Of a stretch of DNA of 9,521 nucleotides, positions 1 through 7,340 are shown one piece after another. The stretch comes from Candidatus Rifleibacteriota bacterium. GTDB taxonomy: Bacteria; Riflebacteria; Ozemobacteria; Ozemobacterales; Ozemobacteraceae. Both the position numbers and the translations under genes were made by a program. The stretch covers positions 1 through 9,521 of the forward strand of contig JAKQKW010000263.1 in assembly GCA_029560455.1 (NCBI GenBank), read 5' to 3'. The notes beneath the pieces were generated by a model, which saw nothing but the letters and a program-made list of their open reading frames with translations, searched no databases and had not been told where the DNA came from. The stretch's first letter is position 1. Every line of letters begins with the position of its first letter.

Positions 1-64
1 CGCTGAAGTGTCAGGCGATGACGCTGATGAAGACGAAGAAGAAGAATCTGATGATGAAGAATAA
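1..64 (+). CDS. rpoB: RNA polymerase beta subunit, C-terminal end (partial)
   Basis: Only the last 20 codons and the TAA stop (62-64) are present. The frame starting at base 2 reads AEVSGDDADEDEEEESDDEE, with 14 of 20 residues Asp or Glu. Identification as RpoB is an inference from position: in nearly all bacteria rpoB lies directly upstream of rpoC in the same operon, and the gap here is only 41 bases. No conserved RpoB motif is inside the window, because the conserved C-terminal clamp segment would lie upstream. The strongly acidic low-complexity tail goes beyond the usual conserved end of the subunit and is probably a disordered, lineage-specific extension. The RpoC protein encoded next also ends in an acidic tail. 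Confidence 0.85.
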   Translation, partial: AEVSGDDADEDEEEESDDEE

Positions 65-105
65 GCCCGATTCCGGTATAAGCATAAGGAAGGAGACATT
101 TTAAA

Positions 106-3100
106 ATGTTAGATATGGACAAATTTGATGCGATTCAAATCAGCATCGCTTCTCCCGAAAAAATCAGGTCATGGTCTTACGGGGAAGTCAAAAAGCCAGA
201 AACCATCAACTACCGCACGCACAAACCGGAACGCGACGGGCTCTTCTGCGAAAGAATCTTCGGTCCCCAGAAGGACTGGGAATGTTTCTGCGGCAAATAC
301 AAGAGCATTCGCTATCGCGGCATTATCTGCGAACGTTGTAATGTCGAAATCACCAAGGCCGCCGTGCGCCGCGAGCGCATGGGCCATATCCAGCTGGTAA
401 CTCCGGTTGGTCATATCTGGTATTCAAAAGGCAGCCCGAACTATATCGCTCTGCTTCTCGACATCTCTGCCAGAGACCTCGAAAAGGTTCTGTATTTCCA
501 GAGCTACATAGTTATCGATCCAGGTAACCTGCCGCTCTCGAAAAAACAGCTGCTGCCCGAAGAAGGCTCAGCCGGCGAAATGGGTTATCGCGAACTGCGC
601 GAAAAATACGGTGACATGTTCACCGCCAAGATGGGCGCCGAGGCTATCAAGGAACTGCTGGCCGAAATCGACCTGCAGAAGCTTGAAAAAGAGCTGACCG
701 AACAGCTCAAAACCTCTACCGGCACCAAGAGAACTCACCTTCTCAAGCGCATGGAACTGGTCAAAATGTTCGCCCGCTCTGTCAGCCGTCCCGAATGGAT
801 GATTCTCGACGTTATCCCGGTCATTCCGCCCGATCTGCGCCCGATGGTTCAGCTCGACGGTGGCCGCTTCGCCACCTCCGACCTCAACGATCTCTATCGC
901 CGCGTCATCAACCGCAACAACCGTCTGAAAAGACTGATCAAGCTGCAGGCGCCCGATATCATCATCAAAAACGAAAAGCGCATGCTGCAGGAAGCCGTTA
1001 ACGCCCTTATCGACAACGGCCGCCGTGGTAAGCTGGTTACCGGTCCGAACAACCGCCCGCTCAAGTCGCTTACCGACATGCTCAAGGGTAAACAGGGCCG
1101 CTTCCGCCAGAACCTGCTTGGTAAACGCGTTGACTACTCAGGCCGCTCGGTTATCGTCGTAGGTCCGACCCTTAAACTGCATCAGGCCGGTCTGCCGAAG
1201 AAGATGGCTCTTGAACTGTTCAAACCCTTCGTCATGCACAGACTGCAGCAGAAGGGCATGGCTCACAACATCAAGAGCGCCAAGAAGATGATCGAACGCG
1301 AAAAGAATGAAGTCTGGGACATCCTCGAAGAAGTCATCAAACATCATCCGATTCTGCTGAACCGCGCTCCGACCCTGCACCGCCTTGGTATTCAGGCTTT
1401 CGAACCGGTTCTTATCGAAGGTAAGGCCATTCAGATTCACCCCCTCGTCTGTTCAGCTTACAACGCCGACTTCGACGGTGACCAGATGGCCGTTCACGTG
1501 CCTCTGATGCTTGATGCACAGGTAGAAGCCCGCATGCTGATGCTGTCGGCAAACAATATTCTGAAACCCGCTGACGGTCTCCCGATCACCAGCCCGACTC
1601 AGGATATGACCATCGGTTTGTTCTATCTCACCATCGAAAAACCCGAAGGCAAAGAATATCCGACCCGCGAAATCAAACTCGAAAAAGGTCAGACCTGGGA
1701 TGAACTGCTTCTTAACAACGGTCGCCCCTATAACTTCCGCCTGGCCGAAGAAATTTCCGAAAAACTCCCCGCCGGAACCGTGATCGATTCAAGCGAAGTT
1801 CTCGAAAAGATCAAAAAAGAAAAGGTCAGCAAGGTTACCGTTTATAATTCACCGGTATTCAGTAGCATCGTCGAGGCCGTCAATGCCTATGAAACCGGCA
1901 AATTCAACCTGCTCTGGCCTGTCTACATGAAGAAAAATCTCTTCGTGGTCGACAGCCGCGAAGAAGATAAGGCTCAGAATGTCAGAGACGAATATTTCCG
2001 CACCACCATCGGTCGCGTAATTTTCAACGACAGTCTGCCTGCCGACTTGCCGTATCAGAATGTTCAGGTTAAGAAGGGCACCGTATCGGCTCTCATCAAA
2101 CGCCTGTTCAACGAATATTCACTGACTATCGTCGGCGAAACCCTTGACAAACTGAAAGCCCTCGGCTTCAAGTTCGCCACCGTCTGCGGTCTGACGATTT
2201 CTATCGTTGACATGATCGACCCGCCCAAGAAACGCGAAATTCTCGAACAGGCCGACCGCAAGGTTGTCAAGATCCGCGAGAGATGGGACAAGGGTGAAAT
2301 CACCCGCGACGAAAGAAAACAGGCTGAAGTCGACGTCTGGACCAAAGCAACCGAAGACGTTACCGATGACCTGCTGCAGGAATTCGAATCGACCGCTCAC
2401 CTTGGTGAATTCAACCCCGTTTACATGATGGCGTTCTCCGGAGCGAGAGGTAACATGCAGCAGATTCGTCAGCTGGCTGCAATGCGTGGTCTTATGTCGA
2501 ATCCGCGCGGCGATATTCTGGCCTTCCCGATTAAATCGAACTTCCGCGAAGGTCTGAACCAGTCGGAATACTTCATCTCAACATACGGCGCCAGAAAAGG
2601 TCTCGTCGACACAGCACTGCGCACCGCCGACTCAGGATACCTGACCCGCCGTCTCGTCGATGTTGCACAGGATGTGGTTATCACCAACAATGACTGTGGT
2701 TCGGAACTGGGCGTTGAAGTTTCTCCGATCCGCCAGAACAGAACCTCGAACAATATAATGATCGACGATATCGTCGTTCCGATACGCTACCGCATCGCTG
2801 GTCGCGTTCTTGCAAAACCGGTCGTTCACCCGGCTACCGGCAAGGTCATTACCTTCAAGCTTGGCAGTGAAGAAATCAAGCTCGATGCAGGTCTCTACTG
2901 CACCGATGAGATCGCCGCCGAAGTAGAAAACCGCGTCGAATTCCCGATTGCCATTGCCGACCTTAAACTAGATATGATCTGCGCCGAGCAGATTATCGAC
3001 CCCAAAACCAACCGCATCATCATGCGCCCTGACCGGCCGCTGAATGAATACATTCTCGAACGCATCCGCGAATCCAATTTCCCCGAAATCAAGATTCGCA

Positions 3101-6100
3101 GCAAAATCATCATGCGCTCGCCGCTCACCTGCCGCTCCAAGGTCGGTATCTGTCAGTGCTGCTACGGCGCCGACCTTGCCACCGGCAAAGTCGTCGATAT
3201 CGGTGAAGCCGTCGGTATTATCGCCGCTCAGTCGATCGGTGAACCCGGCACTCAGCTGACCATGAGAACGTTCCACCTTGGTGGCGTCGCTCTGGCCCAG
3301 CGCTCATACATCAAAGCACGCTCAGCCGGTATTGCCAGATTCGATACCCTCAAGCTCGCCAAGATTTCTGACCGCGCTAAATTTGAAATCGGCTCAGGTA
3401 CCGAAACTTTCGACAAAACTGAATTCGGCTCAAGCATCAAGACTGTTGTCGTCGGTGGCTATCTGACCATCGAAGGCAAGAACAGCCGCAAAGACCGCGT
3501 TCATATTCCGGTTGGTTCCGAAATGCGTATCGAACCGGGTGAAAAGGTAACTCCGGGTAAAGCTCTTGCTGAATACAACCCGAATAACATCGTCACCGGT
3601 TACACCGGCGAAGTAATCTTCGACGGTATCGATCAAAAAGACGGTATGGTCGTTTCTGAATCTGGCGTTATCAAGATCCTTACCCAGGATTTCGATCCGA
3701 TCACCAAGGACTTCATCATTGAAGACTACAAGATTCCCCAGGGCGCCACTCTGAGGGTCGAAGACAACGAAATAATTCACGCCGGTAACCTGCTCGCCGA
3801 AATCTCGGCTCAGTCGCATGCCGCCATCGCACGCATGGACGGTATTGCCAAGTTTGAAAACGTTCGCATCAAGAACAAACAGGTTATCAGTGACAACGGT
3901 ATGATCTTCGTTTTCCCGACCAATGAAAAGGCTGGAAGCCGTGTGGAATACATGCTGCCGAAGAGTGTCAAAGAAGCCAAGGAAGCCGCGATCAAAAACG
4001 CCGGTCTCATTCTTAATGTTAAGAATGGTGACGAAGTTTTCCCGGGCCAGAAACTTCTTTCTGTAATCTCAGAAGCAGACGGGACCGTTTCATTAACTTC
4101 CGGCGGAACCAAAATTTCCGTAAGCAAAGAAGTTGAAGAAGAATACGAATTCAAGGGCGAAATGGCTGCTGCCATCGATGAACAGAGCAAATCACTGTCT
4201 CTGATCGCCCCGATTTCAGGTCTCGTAAGAGTAATCAACGAGAAGAGCGCCGCCAACAAGACCCTCGACCGCAAGAGAGTCATCGTTAAGAACGAAATCG
4301 AATACAATGTGCCGCGCGGCGTCATTCTCAGACCGAAAGAAAACTGCAAAATCGCCAACGGCGGTGATGTCGTCGAAAATGGAGAACTGACCTCGAAACT
4401 GTTCATTCAGGCCGAAATCGACGGTACTATCGAAATTACCAAGATCAAGTCTGAAGTCAGAGTTCATCTGATCACCGATGACATGGAAATCATCAGAAAC
4501 GCCACCCTGGCGCGCTCAGCCATCAACCGCGAAAATGACGAAGTCATCGCCAATGGCGGGACCGTGATCGACGATGCTCTCTACGCAATTCTCGAAGACA
4601 ACCGTGCCGCTGTCCGTGAAGTTTACATTCTCAAGGGTGAACAGCAGGCAGTGAATATCATTGGTGAAGATGATCTCAAGGTTCAGTATCCTGTTCCGAG
4701 AGGCGCCACCATCAATGTTGACGACGGTCAGGTCGTTAAGGCCGGCGATAAGCTGGTGAGCGACATCGAGCCGATGGTCAGTGAAATTTCCGGTAAGGTT
4801 AACTACATCTACGGTTATAACAAGATCATCTGCGAAGAAATCATCGAAAAGATCCTGGTATACAGCGGCGTCGAATTCAGCTATCCGGCTTCACTCAGCC
4901 TGAAATTCCCGCCGACCGTAGTAAAAGACGGTGAACTGACCGTGGCTCCGATTCCGTTCGAAACCTATACCCAGGTTGAAGACAGCGATGGAACCCCGGG
5001 CATCAGAATCTGCCAGAAAGTTCTGCGCGAAAAGAAATACAGCATCACCAAAGAAATGGTTGCCAGCAACGCCCTGATCGTGAAAGACGGCCAGGACGTC
5101 AGAGAAGGCCAGGTTCTTGCGGTGCTTAAAGCCGACAACAAGGGTGTCGTTCTTCTCGATCACGACATCTCAAAAGAAGGCAAGCTCAAGAGCACCATCA
5201 AGAGCATTATCGTTCAGCCGGGTGAATCGCACCAGGTTCTCGACGGCGCTGAACTCAGGATCGATGACGGTTCGAAGGTCAAGAAGGGTGAAATTCTCGC
5301 CAAGTGGGGCGCCTCAGCCCGAAAGACCACCGACATCATTCAGGGTCTGCCGCGCGTTGCCGAACTGTTCGAAGTGCGCCGCCCGAAAAAAGAAGCGGTT
5401 ATCGCCGAAGAATCAGGCGTTGTCAGAGTCTCTGGCAATACCGTTACCATTCTCGACCCGAAGAGCGGTATCGAAAAACCGGTTCGCGTTGCCTTCGGCT
5501 CTACCGGTCTGGTAGTTCACGACGGTGAATACATTGAAGCCGGCGACGTTCTCACCGACGGCAAGGTATTCTCGAAGAAACTGGTCAAAGTTGTCGGTCT
5601 GCCGATCGTGCGCCGCTACCTGATGGATGAAATCCAGCGCGTTTACCGCGATCAGGGCGTCAGCATCAACGACAAGCACATCGAAATCATCGTGCGCCAG
5701 ATGCTGCGCAAGGTTGTCATTACCGAATCCGGTGACTCCGAATTCCTGCAGAACGAATCAGTTCACGTCAGAAAATTCGAAGAACGTGTCAACCGCCTGA
5801 TGGAAAAGGGCAAGCGCCCGCCGGCAGGTGTCCCGATGATTCAGGGTATCACCAAGGCCTCTTTGACCACCGACAGCTTCATTTCGGCCGCGTCGTTCCA
5901 GGAAACCACCCGCGTTCTGACCAAGGCTGCGATCAAGTCGAAAGTCGACTACCTCAAGGGTCTGAAAGAAAACCTCATCATTGGTAAGCTAATCCCGGCC
6001 GGTACCGGTCTGTCGGTTACCAGAGACATTCTCTTCAAGAACCTGCCGGTTGAAGTTGAATCAGCAGCTCCTTCGGAAGCTGAAGATCTCTTCAAGAACG

Positions 6101-6201
6101 CCATGGAAAAAGAAGCGGAAGGTCTGACCGAACTCGAGGAAGAACTGTTCACCAAACAGCCTGGTGTTTTCGAAAATGACCAGGACGAAGACGAAGAATA
6201 A
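106..6201 (+). CDS. rpoC: DNA-directed RNA polymerase subunit beta' with giant trigger-loop insertion
   Basis: This is the beta' subunit, which carries the RNA polymerase catalytic centre. Seen in the sequence: the N-terminal zinc site has Cys60, Cys62, Cys75 and Cys78. The catalytic Mg-binding motif NADFDGD is at 453-459 (Asp455, Asp457, Asp459). The bridge helix spans about 766-800 ([10 protein letters not shown]). The second zinc site is Cys864, Cys1009, Cys1016 and Cys1019. The trigger loop begins at [11 protein letters not shown] (1050-1060) and resumes at [15 protein letters not shown] (1747-1761). The C-terminal block has [15 protein letters not shown] and ITKASL...[15 protein letters not shown]. 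The protein has 2031 residues against about 1407 in E. coli and 1199 in B. subtilis; nearly all of the excess is the insert at about 1065-1740. It ends in an acidic tail (ENDQDEDEE). The ATG at 106 is preceded by AAGGAAGGAGA (86-96) at good spacing, and MLDMDKF matches the family start; the ATG at 115 is too far from this site. Cotranscribed with rpoB; a terminator follows immediately. Confidence 0.98.
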   Translation: MLDMDKFDAIQISIASPEKIRSWSYGEVKKPETINYRTHKPERDGLFCERIFGPQKDWECFCGKYKSIRYRGIICERCNVEITKAAVRRERMGHIQLVTPVGHIWYSKGSPNYIALLLDISARDLEKVLYFQSYIVIDPGNLPLSKKQLLPEEGSAGEMGYRELREKYGDMFTAKMGAEAIKELLAEIDLQKLEKELTEQLKTSTGTKRTHLLKRMELVKMFARSVSRPEWMILDVIPVIPPDLRPMVQLDGGRFATSDLNDLYRRVINRNNRLKRLIKLQAPDIIIKNEKRMLQEAVNALIDNGRRGKLVTGPNNRPLKSLTDMLKGKQGRFRQNLLGKRVDYSGRSVIVVGPTLKLHQAGLPKKMALELFKPFVMHRLQQKGMAHNIKSAKKMIEREKNEVWDILEEVIKHHPILLNRAPTLHRLGIQAFEPVLIEGKAIQIHPLVCSAYNADFDGDQMAVHVPLMLDAQVEARMLMLSANNILKPADGLPITSPTQDMTIGLFYLTIEKPEGKEYPTREIKLEKGQTWDELLLNNGRPYNFRLAEEISEKLPAGTVIDSSEVLEKIKKEKVSKVTVYNSPVFSSIVEAVNAYETGKFNLLWPVYMKKNLFVVDSREEDKAQNVRDEYFRTTIGRVIFNDSLPADLPYQNVQVKKGTVSALIKRLFNEYSLTIVGETLDKLKALGFKFATVCGLTISIVDMIDPPKKREILEQADRKVVKIRERWDKGEITRDERKQAEVDVWTKATEDVTDDLLQEFESTAHLGEFNPVYMMAFSGARGNMQQIRQLAAMRGLMSNPRGDILAFPIKSNFREGLNQSEYFISTYGARKGLVDTALRTADSGYLTRRLVDVAQDVVITNNDCGSELGVEVSPIRQNRTSNNIMIDDIVVPIRYRIAGRVLAKPVVHPATGKVITFKLGSEEIKLDAGLYCTDEIAAEVENRVEFPIAIADLKLDMICAEQIIDPKTNRIIMRPDRPLNEYILERIRESNFPEIKIRSKIIMRSPLTCRSKVGICQCCYGADLATGKVVDIGEAVGIIAAQSIGEPGTQLTMRTFHLGGVALAQRSYIKARSAGIARFDTLKLAKISDRAKFEIGSGTETFDKTEFGSSIKTVVVGGYLTIEGKNSRKDRVHIPVGSEMRIEPGEKVTPGKALAEYNPNNIVTGYTGEVIFDGIDQKDGMVVSESGVIKILTQDFDPITKDFIIEDYKIPQGATLRVEDNEIIHAGNLLAEISAQSHAAIARMDGIAKFENVRIKNKQVISDNGMIFVFPTNEKAGSRVEYMLPKSVKEAKEAAIKNAGLILNVKNGDEVFPGQKLLSVISEADGTVSLTSGGTKISVSKEVEEEYEFKGEMAAAIDEQSKSLSLIAPISGLVRVINEKSAANKTLDRKRVIVKNEIEYNVPRGVILRPKENCKIANGGDVVENGELTSKLFIQAEIDGTIEITKIKSEVRVHLITDDMEIIRNATLARSAINRENDEVIANGGTVIDDALYAILEDNRAAVREVYILKGEQQAVNIIGEDDLKVQYPVPRGATINVDDGQVVKAGDKLVSDIEPMVSEISGKVNYIYGYNKIICEEIIEKILVYSGVEFSYPASLSLKFPPTVVKDGELTVAPIPFETYTQVEDSDGTPGIRICQKVLREKKYSITKEMVASNALIVKDGQDVREGQVLAVLKADNKGVVLLDHDISKEGKLKSTIKSIIVQPGESHQVLDGAELRIDDGSKVKKGEILAKWGASARKTTDIIQGLPRVAELFEVRRPKKEAVIAEESGVVRVSGNTVTILDPKSGIEKPVRVAFGSTGLVVHDGEYIEAGDVLTDGKVFSKKLVKVVGLPIVRRYLMDEIQRVYRDQGVSINDKHIEIIVRQMLRKVVITESGDSEFLQNESVHVRKFEERVNRLMEKGKRPPAGVPMIQGITKASLTTDSFISAASFQETTRVLTKAAIKSKVDYLKGLKENLIIGKLIPAGTGLSVTRDILFKNLPVEVESAAPSEAEDLFKNAMEKEAEGLTELEEELFTKQPGVFENDQDEDEE
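3298..5325 (+). other. Trigger-loop insertion (SI3-like) of about 675 residues in RpoC
   Basis: This segment encodes about residues 1065-1740, lying between the two halves of the trigger loop. E. coli SI3 sits at the same place but has only about 190 residues. A recurrent hairpin pattern, roughly P-x-G-a-x-L-x-V-x-D-G-x-x-V-x-x-G-x-x-L, is visible about eight times: near 1136-1156 ([17 protein letters not shown]), 1211-1232 ([17 protein letters not shown]), 1300-1318 ([16 protein letters not shown]), 1403-1423 (degenerate), 1470-1488 (degenerate), 1531-1551 ([16 protein letters not shown]), 1653-1672 ([16 protein letters not shown]) and 1713-1732 ([16 protein letters not shown]). The same pattern marks the sandwich-barrel hybrid motifs of E. 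coli SI3 and recurs once just after the insert (1801-1816). I infer tandem domains of this fold. Codon use does not differ visibly from the rest of rpoC and there is no intein-like splice motif. Confidence 0.85.
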
Positions 6202-6207
6202 TCTCTG

Positions 6208-6255
6208 AAAAAAAAATCAGCTGTTCCGGTTTGCCGGGGCAGCTGATTTTTTTTT
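6208..6255 (+). terminator. Rho-independent terminator after rpoC
   Basis: Seven bases after the rpoC stop codon, bases 6208-6229 pair fully with 6234-6255 around a TTTG loop (6230-6233). The stem is nine A-T pairs, then TCAGCTG/CAGCTGA, two T-G wobbles and CCGG/CCGG. The 3' arm ends in nine T residues, giving the U-tract of an intrinsic terminator. Because the 5' arm starts with nine A residues, the structure is symmetrical and could also terminate transcription coming from the other strand, although no convergent gene is present here. It should end most rpoBC transcripts and insulate the str operon. Confidence 0.93.
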
Positions 6256-6285
6256 GCTGCAAATGTTTGGTGTACACAGGGTGGG

Positions 6286-6308
6286 GCGCCGAAAAAGTGG
6301 CACGGCGC
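6286..6308. repeat. GC-rich inverted repeat upstream of the str promoter
   Basis: GCGCCG (6286-6291) is the exact inverted complement of CGGCGC (6303-6308), with an 11-base spacer. No T-tract follows on either strand, so it does not look like an intrinsic terminator. It ends 22 bases before the -35 element. It may be a protein-binding site or simply chance; the sequence alone does not decide. Confidence 0.4.
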
Positions 6309-6310
6309 GG

Positions 6311-6359
6311 AAATAATGATAAAAAGACTGTTGACAGTGGTTTAAACATGTGCTAGTAT
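6311..6359 (+). promoter_or_regulatory. Sigma70-type promoter of the str operon (rpsL-rpsG-fusA-tuf)
   Basis: A perfect -35 TTGACA (6331-6336) is followed by a 17-base spacer and a -10 TAGTAT (6354-6359). TGC directly before the -10 adds the extended -10 dinucleotide. The AT-rich stretch AAATAATGATAAAAA (6311-6325), five bases before the -35, sits where an UP element would contact the polymerase alpha C-terminal domains. Transcription should start around 6366, giving a leader of about 67 bases before the rpsL start. The match suggests a strong promoter, as expected for ribosomal protein and elongation factor genes. Its place just after the rpoC terminator supports separate control of rpoBC and str. 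Confidence 0.9.
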
Positions 6360-6365
6360 CAGATT

Positions 6366-6432
6366 TCCACCTCTTTATCTGGTGGAGGTTTCGCAGTATG
6401 CGGAACTAATCTCAAAAAGGAAGGTGTTAGCT
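6366..6432 (+). promoter_or_regulatory. Structured 5' leader of the str operon mRNA
   Basis: Two hairpins can form and can coexist. In the first, CCACC (6367-6371) pairs with GGTGG (6381-6385) right at the predicted mRNA 5' end; a competing register pairs ACCTC (6369-6373) with GAGGT (6385-6389). In the second, GGTTTCGCA (6387-6395) pairs with TGCGGAACT (6399-6407), with two wobbles, around a GTA loop. The GGTGGAGG stretch (6381-6388) resembles a Shine-Dalgarno sequence. Nine bases after it comes an ATG (6398) opening a three-codon frame, Met-Arg-Asn-stop (TAA 6407-6409). This could be a leader mini-ORF, a standby ribosome site or chance. I do not recognise a known ribosomal-protein leader family here. 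Confidence 0.45.
6418..6426 (+). promoter_or_regulatory. Ribosome binding site of rpsL
   Basis: AGGAAGGTG contains AAGG-type anti-16S complementarity and ends six bases before the GTG at 6433. This spacing favours that GTG over the in-frame GTG codons at 6382 and 6424; the latter lies inside the binding site itself. Confidence 0.75.
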
Positions 6433-6807
6433 GTGCCAACAATTAACCAGCTGATCAGAAAAGCTCGCCAGGCGGTTAAATACAAATCAAATTCACCGGC
6501 ACTTGAAAGCTGCCCGCAGCGCCGTGGTGTTTGTACTGTAGTTAAAACAACTACTCCGAAAAAACCGAACTCAGCTCTTCGCAAAATCGCCAGAATCAGG
6601 CTGACCAACAAGCTCGAGGTAACTGCCTACATTCCTGGTATTGGCCACAATCTGCAGGAGCACTCTGTAGTAATGATCCGCGGCGGCCGCGTAAAAGACT
6701 TGCCGGGCGTTCGTTACCACATCATCCGCGGCGCTCTTGACTGCGCAGGCGTTGCCAACCGCATGCAGGCCCGCTCTAAGTATGGTGCCAAACGGCCCAA
6801 GAAATAA
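6433..6807 (+). CDS. rpsL: 30S ribosomal protein S12
   Basis: S12 sits at the decoding centre of the 30S subunit and affects accuracy. The 124-residue product has exactly the E. coli length and aligns without gaps: PTINQLIRK at the N-terminus, CPQRRGVCT (27-35), [13 protein letters not shown] (39-51), GHNLQEHSV (71-79), [14 protein letters not shown] (83-96) and a basic KYGAKRPKK end. Lys43 and Lys88, sites of classical streptomycin-resistance changes, are wild type, as is Asp89, the residue methylthiolated by RimO in some bacteria. The start is GTG at 6433: it gives the universal (M)PTINQ N-terminus and has a well-placed ribosome binding site. An open frame runs upstream to a GTG at 6382, but the extra 17 residues resemble no S12 and overlap the leader. 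First gene of the str operon; rpsG follows after 13 bases. Confidence 0.97.
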   Translation: MPTINQLIRKARQAVKYKSNSPALESCPQRRGVCTVVKTTTPKKPNSALRKIARIRLTNKLEVTAYIPGIGHNLQEHSVVMIRGGRVKDLPGVRYHIIRGALDCAGVANRMQARSKYGAKRPKK

Positions 6808-6820
6808 GGAGAACTGATTC

Positions 6821-7294
6821 ATGCCACGTCGTGGTCACGTAACCAAAAGAGAATTGACTCCGGATTCAGTCTACAATTCTAAATTGGTAACCAGATTTAT
6901 CAACAACCTGATGCTTTGCGGTAAAAAGAGCATCGGTAGCCGCATTTTCTATGATGCAGTTGAAATGGTCGCCAAGAAAAGAAAAGATGATAACGGTCTG
7001 GAACTGTTCAAAAAAGTAATCGATTCAGCAAAACCCATCGTTGAAGTTCGCAGCAAACGCGTGGGTGGCGCCAACTATCAGGTTCCGATCGAAGTTAAAC
7101 CCGATCGCGCTGTCGCTCTTGCTTTCCGCTGGATCCTCAAACACAGCAGAGCCAGAAAAGAAAAATCAATGGCTGACCGCCTGTGCGCAGAATTCGACGA
7201 TATTCTGAACAACACCGGCGCCACCATGAAAAAGCGTGACGAAGTACACAGAATGGCCGATGCCAACAAGGCGTTTGCCCACTTCCGGGTTTGA
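6821..7294 (+). CDS. rpsG: 30S ribosomal protein S7
   Basis: S7 is a primary binding protein of the 16S rRNA 3' major domain and organises the 30S head near the E site. The 157-residue product begins MPRRGHVTKR and has the family blocks VEVRSKRVGGANYQVPIEV, ALAFRWIL, and KKRDEVHRMADANKAFAHFRV, where it ends; it is the common short form without the extra C-terminal tail of E. coli K-12 S7. The ATG at 6821 is preceded by AAGGAG (6806-6811), which overlaps the rpsL stop codon, suggesting coupled translation. The stop TGA (7292-7294) is followed directly by an in-frame TAA, a tandem stop. In E. coli S7 represses the str operon by binding the rpsL-rpsG intergenic region; the 13-base gap here is too short for that type of site. 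Confidence 0.97.
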   Translation: MPRRGHVTKRELTPDSVYNSKLVTRFINNLMLCGKKSIGSRIFYDAVEMVAKKRKDDNGLELFKKVIDSAKPIVEVRSKRVGGANYQVPIEVKPDRAVALAFRWILKHSRARKEKSMADRLCAEFDDILNNTGATMKKRDEVHRMADANKAFAHFRV

Positions 7295-7340
7295 TAAATT
7301 TTCCGTATAATCTGTTGCATTAAGCAGGTACACTCCAGAA

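Noticed and set aside
3810..4406. 198-codon open frame on the minus strand inside rpoC
   Set aside because: It lies wholly within the coding insert of rpoC and its translation resembles no known family. Long antisense frames are expected from the codon bias here.
3298..5325. Intein or mobile insertion inside rpoC
   Set aside because: No splice-junction residues (Cys/Ser start, His-Asn end) or endonuclease motifs are evident. The insert begins and ends at the known SI3 site and its start resembles E. coli SI3.
106..6201. Cyanobacterial-type fused RpoC1 and RpoC2
   Set aside because: The total length is similar, but the gene is a single frame in the rpoB-rpoC-rpsL-rpsG-fusA-tuf order, and the N-terminal half reads like an ordinary unsplit beta'. 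The long insert alone does not indicate cyanobacteria.
6382..6432. N-terminal extension of rpsL from the GTG at 6382
   Set aside because: The extra 17 residues match no S12. The start would sit inside the leader hairpin with little or no upstream ribosome site, whereas GTG 6433 gives the conserved N-terminus and exact family length.
6808..6820. S7 translational repressor site between rpsL and rpsG as in E. coli
   Set aside because: The gap is only 13 bases and is taken up by the Shine-Dalgarno sequence and spacer; no hairpin fits.
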